Shown piece after piece: positions 1-5,721 of a DNA stretch of 6,060 bases. The notes below the pieces were generated by a model. That model did not search any database. It saw nothing but the letters and a program-made list of their open reading frames with translations, and was not told the origin of the DNA. Source of the stretch: Eubacteriales bacterium (GTDB lineage: Bacteria; Bacillota; Clostridia; Peptostreptococcales; Anaerovoracaceae); the NCBI GenBank assembly GCA_028680875.1, contig JAQUJQ010000101.1:1-6060 (forward strand). The letters are read 5' to 3'. The stretch's first letter is position 1. Each line of letters begins with the position of its first letter. A program made the position numbers and the translations under genes.

Positions 1-119
1 CAGTAGTGGAAGCTGGAGACTGTATAGGACTCGTTCGCACAAAAATCCTTGATGCTTAACCCGCTCTTCTGTTGGCGCTCCAGTATCGCCAGGAATTCTT
101 CTTTGCTTACAGGCTTCAT
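1..119 (-). CDS. IS66-family accessory protein TnpA-like (N-terminal fragment, continues off the window)
   Basis: Only the first 39 codons are present. Translation from the ATG at 119-117 begins MKPVSKEEFLAILERQ and continues with SGLSIKDFC and a YTVSSFHYW segment. This matches the N-terminus of the small accessory ORF (TnpA-type) that opens IS66-family elements: a helix-turn-helix-like region in which the cell-type phrase 'SGLS(I/V)KDFC ... SFYYW' is characteristic. The function of these accessory proteins is not firmly known; they are needed with TnpB and the DDE transposase for transposition. The ATG lies about 72 bases inside the proposed IS terminus, as expected for the first gene of the element. 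The frame is open to the window edge, and nothing shows whether the rest is intact. Confidence 0.8.
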   Translation of the reverse strand, partial: MKPVSKEEFLAILERQQKSGLSIKDFCANESYTVSSFHY

Positions 120-191
120 AGAAAATAGGTTTGCCGGCAAAGATCGGGAAAAACCATTTACGCTAAAATGGGTATTTTATCGGGGGCTTAC
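1..191 (-). mobile_element. One end of an IS66-family insertion sequence (rest lies left of the window)
   Basis: Read on the minus strand, the element starts at base 191 with GTAAGCCCCCGATAAAATAC. GTAA is the usual start of IS66-family termini. A leader of about 70 bases leads into the element's first ORF, which starts at 119 and runs out of the window. Inside the leader, CCATTT (154-159) and AAATGG (166-171) form a small inverted repeat that could act in expression or transposase binding. The boundary at 191 is supported from the other side too, because DUF234-like protein sequence begins at about 192. The opposite terminus, the second accessory ORF and the DDE transposase are not in this window, so completeness cannot be judged. 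Confidence 0.78.
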
Positions 192-199
192 GATATTGT
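192..199. other. Candidate 8-bp target site next to the IS66 end
   Basis: GATATTGT immediately follows the proposed IS terminus at 191. IS66-family elements usually duplicate 8 bp on insertion, so the same octamer should occur just beyond the far end of the element, left of this window. This is a prediction from family behaviour, since the second copy cannot be seen. Confidence 0.4.
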
Positions 200-576
200 C
201 TAACCTGGATAATCATTTTTCCGGCTATGCAGGTGATTATTGGGAACAGTTCTGCCGGGAAACAGTTTCCGGAAATGAAATAGATGGCATAACATATGGA
301 ATGGCACGTCGTTGGTGGGGAAATATTTCTAAAGATGAACGCATTGAATTGGATGTCGTGGCTGAATCTTTGGATAAAAAATATTTGTTAGTGGCCGAAT
401 GTAAATGGACAACAAAAGAACGCAGTGATCGTTTGCTGCTGGAATTAAGAGATAAGGCAGAGAAACTTCCGTTTGCCAAGAAGCATATAATCATTACAAA
501 GTTATTTCTTAAGAATCCTCCTATCGGGACACAAGAAAATGTATTTCTTCCGGATGATATGATCAAATATCAGTAG
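192..576 (+). pseudogene. C-terminal DUF234 (PD-(D/E)XK-like) domain of an AAA ATPase, cut off by the IS66 element
   Basis: About 127 residues of coding sequence remain, ending at the TAG 574-576. Sequence shown includes ILSNLDNHFSGYAGDYWEQF, an aromatic 'ARRWWGN' segment, and ELDVVAES followed by LLVAECKW. The spacing Asp (352-354) ... Glu-Cys-Lys (397-405) is the PD-(D/E)XK signature found in DUF234, the usual C-terminal domain of archaeal-type AAA ATPases common in Bacteroidales. The nucleotide-binding N-terminal half (Walker A and B) is absent and is replaced at 191 by the IS66 terminus, so the intact part probably lies beyond the left end of the element. An ATG at 49 gives a long frame reading through the IS end into the domain, but residues 1-47 of that frame are antisense to the IS gene and not genuine ATPase sequence. 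The cellular role of this family is not established. Confidence 0.72.
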
Positions 577-698
577 GGGATGTAACATATATTATGTTTG
601 CGAAGATACCAAAGAGGAATTCACCGACACGCAAATATACGAGTTCAACTTAATTCGGGTATTTTTGTATTTTTCTTATTATCAGTTTATTGTATTTT

Positions 699-725
699 CC
701 TGGGACACCTTTTTGGGTGTCCCAG
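699..725. repeat. Strong hairpin CTGGGACACC / GGTGTCCCAG
   Basis: Bases 700-709 and 716-725 are perfect reverse complements (10-bp stem) with a 6-base T-rich loop. Neither strand has a T-tract after the stem, so a standard intrinsic terminator is not supported. A related, less perfect copy lies at 1665-1691 and shares the identical ten bases GGTGTCCCAG. The flanks 577-699 hold no gene I can recognise: several frames are open for short distances only, and the sequence is A/T-rich. Confidence 0.6.
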
Positions 726-750
726 CCCCAAAATATGTTTCTTGGGGTAA

Positions 751-861
751 GCCCAAATCAAAGTAATCAACAATCCTGATTATCGTTTCAAAACTACAGG
801 ATTAGAAACCATTTCCAAAATTGAATTACATGATACGATTACGAAAACCACTCAATCATGC
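751..861 (+). pseudogene. Short remnant resembling the N-terminal domain of a Bacteroidales thioredoxin-family lipoprotein
   Basis: A frame opening after the stop at 748-750 reads IKVINNPDYRFKTTGLETIS, then KIELHDTITKTT. This phrase (a 'V-x-NP-x-Y-x-F-KTTG ... KIEL-x-D-T' pattern) recalls, from memory, the start of the mature region in thioredoxin/TlpA-type lipoproteins of Bacteroidales. There is no start codon, no signal peptide and no thioredoxin CxxC domain. After about residue 36 the frame drifts into unrelated sequence and overlaps the start of the next ATPase. It is best read as a gene fragment left by rearrangement. The match rests on about 30 residues, so it could be a chance resemblance. 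Confidence 0.33.
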
Positions 862-877
862 ATATTATTGAAAAAAA

Positions 878-891
878 TGCGTAAATACGCA
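878..891. promoter_or_regulatory. Perfect palindrome upstream of the DUF4143-type ATPase
   Basis: TGCGTAAATACGCA consists of 6-base arms TGCGTA/TACGCA around AA, preceded by seven A residues. It ends 10 bases before the ATG at 902, a position suited to an operator or translational control site. It is a symmetry observation only; no known binding protein is assigned. Confidence 0.35.
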
Positions 892-901
892 AAAATCTTC
901 A

Positions 902-1647
902 ATGGATATGGAAATAAAGCGAGATATTTATCTACAGAAACTTATCGACAGCAAACATAATGATATGATTAAGATCATAACAGGTATGCGCCGTTGTGGT
1001 AAATCATACTTACTGCTTACCCTTTTTTATAATCATCTTAAAGAGGCAGGTGTCGATGACAATCATATTATACAGGTCGATCTTGAAGATAGGCGTAATA
1101 AAGCTTTACGTGATCCGGATACTTTATTGGAATATATTGATGGGAAAATGACGGATAGCAAGATGTATTCATTCTGGAAAAATCTGTTCGTTATGATATC
1201 AAGGGACGTAGATATATTGACACACCGGCTAAATATTACTTCTCTGATATTGGTTTGCGAAATGCCCGCATCAATTTCCGTCAGCATGAGGTAACGCACT
1301 TGATGGAGAATATGATTTATAATGAACTTCGCGTTCGTGGATTGGCAGTAGATGTGGGAGTTGTGGTAGTCAATACGAAAGACGGGGATGGAGTTAGTCA
1401 ACGTAAGCAATTTGAGGTAGATTTCGTATGCAATCAAGGGAGCAAGCGTTGCTATATACAGTCGGCTCTACGATTGCCGACAGAGGAAAAACGCGATCAA
1501 GAACTCCGTCCTTTTCAGCATATTGATGACAGCTTCCCGAAGTTTGTCATCACGGAAGATCCGATAAAAAAATATCATGATGCCAATGGTGTTATCTTTA
1601 TGAATATCTATGAGTTTTTGATGGATGGAGATAGTTCGAAGGTGTAA
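902..1647 (+). pseudogene. AAA_14/DUF4143-type ATPase, broken by an internal deletion and frameshift
   Basis: The 5' piece (902 to about 1168) encodes the N-terminus of an AAA_14 ATPase: IKRDIYLQKLIDSK, Walker A GMRRCGKS (residues 28-35, Lys34), and the segment ending KMTDSKMY at residue 89. In intact relatives the Walker B strand follows directly, but here it is missing. The 3' piece is in another frame, open from 1159 to the TAA at 1645-1647. It reads DVFILEKSVRYDIKGR, KYYFSDIGLRNARINFRQ, EVDFVCNQGS and RCYIQSAL, the DUF4143 C-terminal domain. The Lys of a PD-(D/E)XK ExK motif is replaced by IQSA, which I recall as normal for this subfamily. Together the pieces give about 250 residues against roughly 430 in intact members, so some 180 residues were lost. 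The function of the family is not established; some members accompany toxin-like or defence loci. The product is almost certainly non-functional. Confidence 0.85.
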
Positions 1648-1652
1648 AGGCC

Positions 1653-1853
1653 CTATGCATAAATTTTTGGACAGATCTCTTGGTGTCCCAGTATCGAAGT
1701 CGCTTCCTGCATGGTCGAAAGGGCGTTCCCTTCCGACTGTTTCACCTCGGCATTCCGGTGGCGTTTATCGATTTTGAAGTAAACGATGAAGACCAGGATG
1801 GCCGAGAGTAATTCCCAGTTATCGAATACCCAGTTAAGAAGAGTGTTATCCAT
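1653..1853 (-). CDS. Small membrane-anchored, coiled-coil-like hypothetical protein, probably C-terminally truncated
   Basis: The 66-residue product begins MDNTLLNWVFDNWELLSAIL. Residues about 14-27 form a single hydrophobic, aromatic membrane segment (LLSAILVFIVYF), followed by a charged stretch (KIDKRHRNAEVKQSEGNALS). This N-out anchor plus 'EVKQSEGNAL..MQ' helix resembles, from memory, short Bacteroidales prophage-type proteins that continue with a long coiled coil. Here the pattern stops near residue 51 (base 1701), and the last 15 residues read through the motif at 1682-1691, so the tail looks foreign. It lies downstream of the HU-like/DUF4469 pseudogene on the same strand. No function can be assigned. 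The ATG at 1853 is the only reasonable start. Possibly a pseudogene rather than an expressed gene. Confidence 0.5.
   Translation of the reverse strand: MDNTLLNWVFDNWELLSAILVFIVYFKIDKRHRNAEVKQSEGNALSTMQEATSILGHQEICPKIYA
1665..1691. repeat. Second, imperfect copy of the 699-725 hairpin motif
   Basis: Aligned without gaps to 699-725, it agrees at about 19 of 27 positions, including GGACA near the left and GGTGTCCCAG (1682-1691) at the right. GGACA/TGTCC still pair as a short inverted repeat. It sits just 3' of the broken DUF4143 ATPase and inside the end of the small minus-strand ORF, about where that ORF departs from expected sequence. It could mark one edge of the inserted segment that carries the ATPase. 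Confidence 0.4.
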
Positions 1854-1910
1854 TGCGGTTGATTGTTTGTTTTAGGTTGGAAGACATGGGGATAAGAAGA
1901 CAGGCGGGTA

Positions 1911-1947
1911 AACCAGCCGGAAGGGGATCATCTTGTTCCGGCTGGTT
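1911..1947 (-). terminator. Hairpin with 12-bp perfect stem, possible minus-strand terminator
   Basis: AACCAGCCGGAA (1911-1922) and TTCCGGCTGGTT (1936-1947) are exact reverse complements around a 13-base loop. On the minus strand the second arm ends GGTT and runs into TACCC, giving a weak TTTA tract; the plus strand has no T-run. The position, after the DUF4469 pseudogene and repeat array and before the small ORF that starts at 1853, fits a terminator of the upstream minus-strand unit. The short U-tract makes efficiency doubtful. Confidence 0.5.
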
Positions 1948-1989
1948 GAGAATGAAAAATGACTTTGAATATGCTTATAAGATCTCTAT

Positions 1990-2104
1990 CTAATATGAGA
2001 TGATTTTCTAGCCTCGTATGAGACGGCATCACAGCCTGATATGATACAATCTCATAGCCTAATGAGAGATGATGTCACAGCTTAATATGAAGCCACATCA
2101 TACC
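1990..2104. repeat. Five contiguous degenerate 23-bp tandem repeats
   Basis: Units lie at 1990-2012, 2013-2035, 2036-2058, 2059-2081 and 2082-2104 with no gaps. On the plus strand the consensus begins CTAATATGAG, has TCA near position 17-19 and ends AGC. Columns 2, 5, 8, 9, 17, 21 and 23 are identical in all five units, and most others agree in three or four of five; paired units agree at about 15-17 of 23 bases. A partial sixth unit may precede 1990, with an ATATG offset by one base. The period is not a multiple of three and stops occur, so the array is not coding. There are no spacers, so it is not a CRISPR. It lies 19 bases beyond the end of the DUF4469 pseudogene on the minus strand. Confidence 0.75.
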
Positions 2105-2123
2105 GGAAAATATATTTCATCTT

Positions 2124-2689
2124 TCAGCAATTCCGCAATTTCAATCCCATTTCCGGGGCAATGCTGTCAATCCGTATACGGGGACCGATAAGGTTGACCC
2201 CGCCACCGGGCGTGAGTTTCCCGTTCTCTTCACCCGAAGTGACATCCGTCACCGAATTGATGACCGTGCCCGACGAAGACAGTCCGCGGACATTCACGTC
2301 CGTGGTCTCCACGGCTTTGCGCAGTTCTGCGTTCGGTGCCACGCGTACCGAAAGGTTGTGCTTTGTGCTATCCCATTGGGCATTGTCACCCATGAACACG
2401 CCATTGACTTTCAATCCGAAATAGCCCAACCCGAATGCAACCGATACACCGTTACACACTTCTTCCATCGCTATCTATTTGAGGATGTGTCGATAGATGC
2501 TTTCAGGGTCGCGGCATTCAGGTCGGTACGCCGTTCCACCGCCGTTTTGATCAGATCGCCTTCGTTGAACGATTTACTTGTTATCACACGGCCGAAGCGG
2601 TCGTCTTTGCGTTCCGTGATGGACAGGTTGCACAACTCCACCATTACCTTGTTTTTTCTGTTGTTACCATAGTTGTCTGATTTTAATAT
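2124..2689 (-). pseudogene. HU-like / DUF4469-type DNA-binding-domain protein, frameshifted and truncated
   Basis: Two reading frames together give one recognisable protein. The first (2689 to about 2486) reads KSDNYGNNRKNKVMVELC, SITERKDDRFGRVITSKS and ERRTDLNAATLKASID. The second (2484 to the TGA at 2126-2124) reads IAMEEVCNGVSVAFGLGYFG, VNGVFMGDNAQWDSTKHNLS and LTPGGGVNLIGPRIRI. This is the HU/IHF-like fold followed by the start of the Ig-like DUF4469 region found in many Bacteroidales proteins. Lesions are an extra TC at about 2484-2485 shifting the frame, an in-frame TAG at 2477-2475 where Glu, Gln or Lys is expected, and loss of most of the C-terminal domain after GLKLRNC. The first frame lacks an ATG at its expected start (ATA at 2689-2687). 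Re-initiation at ATG 2644 or ATG 2468 could yield short peptides. The role of intact relatives is unknown; they often neighbour an amidase gene. Confidence 0.75.
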
Positions 2690-2724
2690 TTGTAAATAAG
2701 ATAATTGATGAAATGGATAAATAA

Positions 2725-4344
2725 TTACTTTGACTCCATATTCTTTTTAAACCAGATTATTTCATCGATTTCTGCTGTATATTCATACTTGCGTCCTCCT
2801 TTTCGTTTTTTACCTTTATAATCGACCCATTTCCCTTTGGGTAAATAAACAGTCCTCGTATTACTTCCTGTAATAATCGGAGCAACCAAGGTATTTTCAC
2901 CCAACATAAATTGATCTTTACAGTGGGAGAACCCCTGATTCGGGAACCTAAATTCCATATTTGTAACAATGGGTTCACCTGTTTTGGCACTGTTCCGGAC
3001 CAACCGCAATATCTCAGGAACAAATGCTTCTCTGATTTTCACGGCCTTTTTTACCGCTTCCAGATGTTTGTCATCCAACACTCTCCATGGGGCCACAGAA
3101 AACTGCATCATTGGCATAAGTGCATGGCATTGGGCTGACCGGACAATGAGATCCTGACTTAGTTTATTAGAATTCGTGTCAATAAAAGATTCGAAAGACC
3201 CTCCGCCAATCATATCCGGACAAGTAAACGGATATCCTAATAATCCGGCAGTAGTTATATGGGGGATCAATTTTCCGAGGTCATCCCAGGTATGCAACTT
3301 ATCCCTGAGTCTCTCAACAAGGGGAGCGCCTCCCATTTTCCACATGGCCCGATATTCATTCAAGGGATATTTTAATCCAAACTCACCCCAGAGCCGGGTA
3401 TGCTCATTCGGATTTACTTTCTTATATGTCACTGCATTTCCTGCATAATATTGGGAGTCTCCGGCATCGAATTTGAACCCATCTATTCCATATTCCTTTA
3501 CCATTGCCTCCAATTGTTGATGAAACCAATCCGAGGCATCCGGATTGGTAAAATCCATAACCATGCTAAATCCGTTCCACCACTCTACAATTGCCGGTTT
3601 GACCGAATTTCCCCATTTCAAATCCTTATTTCCTCCGTTATCCATTACCACCCATTTATTCTTCATCAGGAACCGTCCTTCCTCCGAATCCGGGCGTATA
3701 AACGGACTGATCCAGAGCATCACTTTAAATCCCAATTCATGCAACTCTTCGACCATTGCTTTTGCATTTGGAAAACGATCTTTCCGGAACTCGAACCGGC
3801 CATAATAAGGAGCCCAGTTATCATCGATCATCAGTACTCCGGGAGGAAAGCCATTTTTTATGATATCATGGGCATACTGCAAAATATCTTCCTGATTCTG
3901 GTCATAAATTAGTTCAATCCACGTATTGTATTGGGGACTGGTGAATAAGGAGATATCCGGATTTTTCCCTTCTGTGGGGAAGAAGTGTCCAGATACAAAA
4001 GTATAAGCTTCTCTCAAAGATGCACCGCTTTTCCCCGTCTTTATTGCTGACAAATTATTGGATAGGATAATCTGCCCGTTTTCTATTTTGAACGCAAACG
4101 GGTCCTCAGACCATATATATCTACCCTTTGAAGATAGTAACAAAGGCGAAGCCTGATTACCGTAAATATTTCCATTCAGATCGGCATTATAACCTTCAGG
4201 AAAAGGCATTTTTTCCCCTTCATTGACGGCAAAACCATACCAGAACTCATCATCTTCGATTCTGACCATATTGGTAGAATCCTGCGCTCTGACACAAGTA
4301 AGGCCCAGAATGGCAAATAGGCCTATAGTACAAATTATCTTCAT
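2725..4344 (-). CDS. Secreted glycoside hydrolase family 31 enzyme, MYORG/alpha-galactosidase-like
   Basis: A retaining alpha-glycosidase of GH31, probably exported. I chose the ATG at 4344 (MKIICTIGLFAILG ... VRAQDS, a clear signal peptide with likely cleavage before QDS), giving 539 residues. An upstream ATG at 4410 adds 22 odd hydrophobic residues. Counted from ATG 4344, the catalytic TIM barrel includes PPGVLMIDDNWAPYYGRFEF, FKVMLWISPFIRPDS and the nucleophile motif GIDGFKFDAGD (Asp293). The acid/base is in YPFTCPDMIGGG (Asp377). A beta-sandwich N-domain and a C-terminal beta-domain (VAPIITGSNTRTVYLPKGKW) flank it. The compact length and motif wording resemble the branch containing animal MYORG and bacterial alpha-galactosidases more than classical alpha-glucosidases, so alpha-galactosidase is a reasonable but unproven guess. 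It is the last gene of the apparent minus-strand operon, 122 bases after the phosphoesterase. No terminator is evident after its stop. Confidence 0.9.
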   Translation of the reverse strand: MKIICTIGLFAILGLTCVRAQDSTNMVRIEDDEFWYGFAVNEGEKMPFPEGYNADLNGNIYGNQASPLLLSSKGRYIWSEDPFAFKIENGQIILSNNLSAIKTGKSGASLREAYTFVSGHFFPTEGKNPDISLFTSPQYNTWIELIYDQNQEDILQYAHDIIKNGFPPGVLMIDDNWAPYYGRFEFRKDRFPNAKAMVEELHELGFKVMLWISPFIRPDSEEGRFLMKNKWVVMDNGGNKDLKWGNSVKPAIVEWWNGFSMVMDFTNPDASDWFHQQLEAMVKEYGIDGFKFDAGDSQYYAGNAVTYKKVNPNEHTRLWGEFGLKYPLNEYRAMWKMGGAPLVERLRDKLHTWDDLGKLIPHITTAGLLGYPFTCPDMIGGGSFESFIDTNSNKLSQDLIVRSAQCHALMPMMQFSVAPWRVLDDKHLEAVKKAVKIREAFVPEILRLVRNSAKTGEPIVTNMEFRFPNQGFSHCKDQFMLGENTLVAPIITGSNTRTVYLPKGKWVDYKGKKRKGGRKYEYTAEIDEIIWFKKNMESK

Positions 4345-4466
4345 AGGATCATTAATTATCAAATACATAAATGCTTTTATTAAAAAAATCATCATAACGG
4401 TTATCATCATTCGATGAAATTATGTGTTGGTCATATTAAGAGAATTCGTAGATTAACAATTAGGAT

Positions 4467-5663
4467 TTACCTTGTTGGTTGGGGCGGAATGCAGTCGCCG
4501 GGATGAGGTATAAACGTATGAACATGCAATGTTTTTCCGGACATATCTTTTTGTCGAATTACAATATCAGCATCCACAGTGATGTCGAGCCAGGTCTCAT
4601 CGTCATTGATAAGAATAGGAAAATCGATATTCTTTTCTTCACCCTTCGAGATAAACTGGTAGTCATGTGTATGTCCACAAAGCATAACATCAATTCGGGC
4701 ATTGTTCAGAGTGGAGACAAACTTATCGGCTACTTCCTTTGTCCCATGCCACGTTGACCCTGCAGGAGGAATATGCACGATTACAATACGGAACGGGGCA
4801 TCCTTAAATTCGGCCGAGCTCGTAACCGACTCCAACCAGGTCTTTTGCCTTGACCGGTATTCATCGAAGCAAGCCAACCCCGAATATTCTATATCAGAGT
4901 CGGGTTTATCCTCTCCGCTGTCGAGCACAACGAAAAACACCGGCCCCGCCTGAAAGGTGTAATAGTATTCACCGGTATTTGTCGGGAAATAGTTAAAAAA
5001 AGCCGGGCTGGCTTTTCCCCTTGTTTCATGATTACCACGGGCGTAAAAGATAGGAACTTCTTTCGCAAAAAGATCTACGGAGGTATCCATAAACGCGGAA
5101 AAAATCTCTTCCTCATGGTTAACCGTTGAGATCATGTCTCCATTGAAGATTACCAGGTCTGTGTTTGATTTATTTATACTGCCAAGCATCGACTTTAAGT
5201 TACTGTTCTGTGCATGAATGTCATTTACCACTTTAAAAGCGAGCCGCTCTTTTTTTCGATTCAGGGTCTTAAACGTATATGGTTTCTGGGAAAAAACGTT
5301 GGATGCAACAACTTTACCGTATGTCACACTGTACCCTTCGTAACCAATCATCTCTTTCGAGAAAATCCGGTAACGGTATTCAGTTCCGGGAGACAGCCCC
5401 GAAAGCGTTACCCGATGCAGTTTACCTATATTCTTATTCCCGTGTTCGTAATCATAAAACCGGGGTCGTTCAGCTGCATAAAAACTATCGTCACCAGCCG
5501 GCGCCAGTTCGACCCACGATAGGGCATCGTTATTGGTAGTCCACACAACGGTTACCCCGTTCTCTCCCATCCCCTGCAAATAGGGTCCATGAGTTATCTT
5601 CATTCCCTGAGAAAAGATCAACAGAGGAAAACTGATATAAAAAATAATAAATTTCAATCGCAT
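4467..5663 (-). CDS. Secreted purple-acid-phosphatase-like metallophosphoesterase (FN3-like + calcineurin-like domain)
   Basis: A 398-residue exported protein. A signal peptide (MRLKFIIFYISFPLLIFSQG) is followed by a fibronectin-III-like N-terminal domain typical of purple acid phosphatases (ITHGPYLQGMGENGVTVVW ... LSGLSPGTEYRYRI, residues 23-100), then a calcineurin-like metallophosphoesterase domain from about 142. Metal-ligand motifs are all present: Asp148-x-His150 (VVNDIHAQ), Gly175-Asp176 (FNGDMIS), GNHE 210-213, His297 (IVIVHIPP) and GHTH 330-333. The PAP tyrosine normally found after GD (GDxxY) is absent, so it may be a related phosphodiesterase or phosphomonoesterase and not a true purple enzyme. 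The substrate is unknown. The gene lies between a DUF4091-like gene (58 bases upstream) and the GH31 gene downstream, all on the minus strand, suggesting it removes phosphate from a glycan or a released sugar phosphate. ATG 5663 fits the signal peptide. Confidence 0.9.
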   Translation of the reverse strand: MRLKFIIFYISFPLLIFSQGMKITHGPYLQGMGENGVTVVWTTNNDALSWVELAPAGDDSFYAAERPRFYDYEHGNKNIGKLHRVTLSGLSPGTEYRYRIFSKEMIGYEGYSVTYGKVVASNVFSQKPYTFKTLNRKKERLAFKVVNDIHAQNSNLKSMLGSINKSNTDLVIFNGDMISTVNHEEEIFSAFMDTSVDLFAKEVPIFYARGNHETRGKASPAFFNYFPTNTGEYYYTFQAGPVFFVVLDSGEDKPDSDIEYSGLACFDEYRSRQKTWLESVTSSAEFKDAPFRIVIVHIPPAGSTWHGTKEVADKFVSTLNNARIDVMLCGHTHDYQFISKGEEKNIDFPILINDDETWLDITVDADIVIRQKDMSGKTLHVHTFIPHPGDCIPPQPTR

Positions 5664-5721
5664 ACAATCTTAATATGAATCATTAGGGCTTGATCAATAA
5701 TCTACTAATTAATCGGGCTCA

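Noticed and set aside
237..566. 109-codon minus-strand frame opposite the DUF234 domain
   Set aside because: Lies antisense to clear domain sequence, serine-rich shadow composition, no recognisable motif.
594..655. Short plus-strand frames just after the DUF234 fragment
   Set aside because: About 20-60 codons with no start context or recognisable motif; cannot be told from chance.
1063..1437. 124-codon minus-strand frame across the DUF4143 ATPase
   Set aside because: Antisense to both recognisable pieces of the ATPase; no family features.
1990..2104. CRISPR array
   Set aside because: Repeats abut with no spacers, are too degenerate, and no cas gene is present.
2100..2170. Alternative frame GNGIEIAELLKDEIYFPV at the end of the DUF4469 pseudogene
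   Set aside because: It looks protein-like but needs a further frameshift, and it fits the family less well than the EMGLKL ending; kept only as a note.
2161..2672. Two plus-strand frames (2161-2424 and 2358-2672)
   Set aside because: Both are antisense to the HU-like/DUF4469 sequence, whose family motifs run continuously on the minus strand.
2911..3912. Several plus-strand frames within the GH31 gene
   Set aside because: Antisense shadows of an intact GH31 gene with catalytic motifs on the minus strand.
4345..4410. N-terminal extension of the GH31 protein from ATG 4410
   Set aside because: It adds 22 atypical residues before a complete signal peptide that starts at ATG 4344.
4381..4415. 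ATAACCGTTAT palindrome followed by a T-run on the minus strand, as a terminator after the phosphoesterase gene
   Set aside because: The stem is only 5 bp with one central base and low GC, and the T-run is several bases away; it would also separate genes that otherwise look like an operon.
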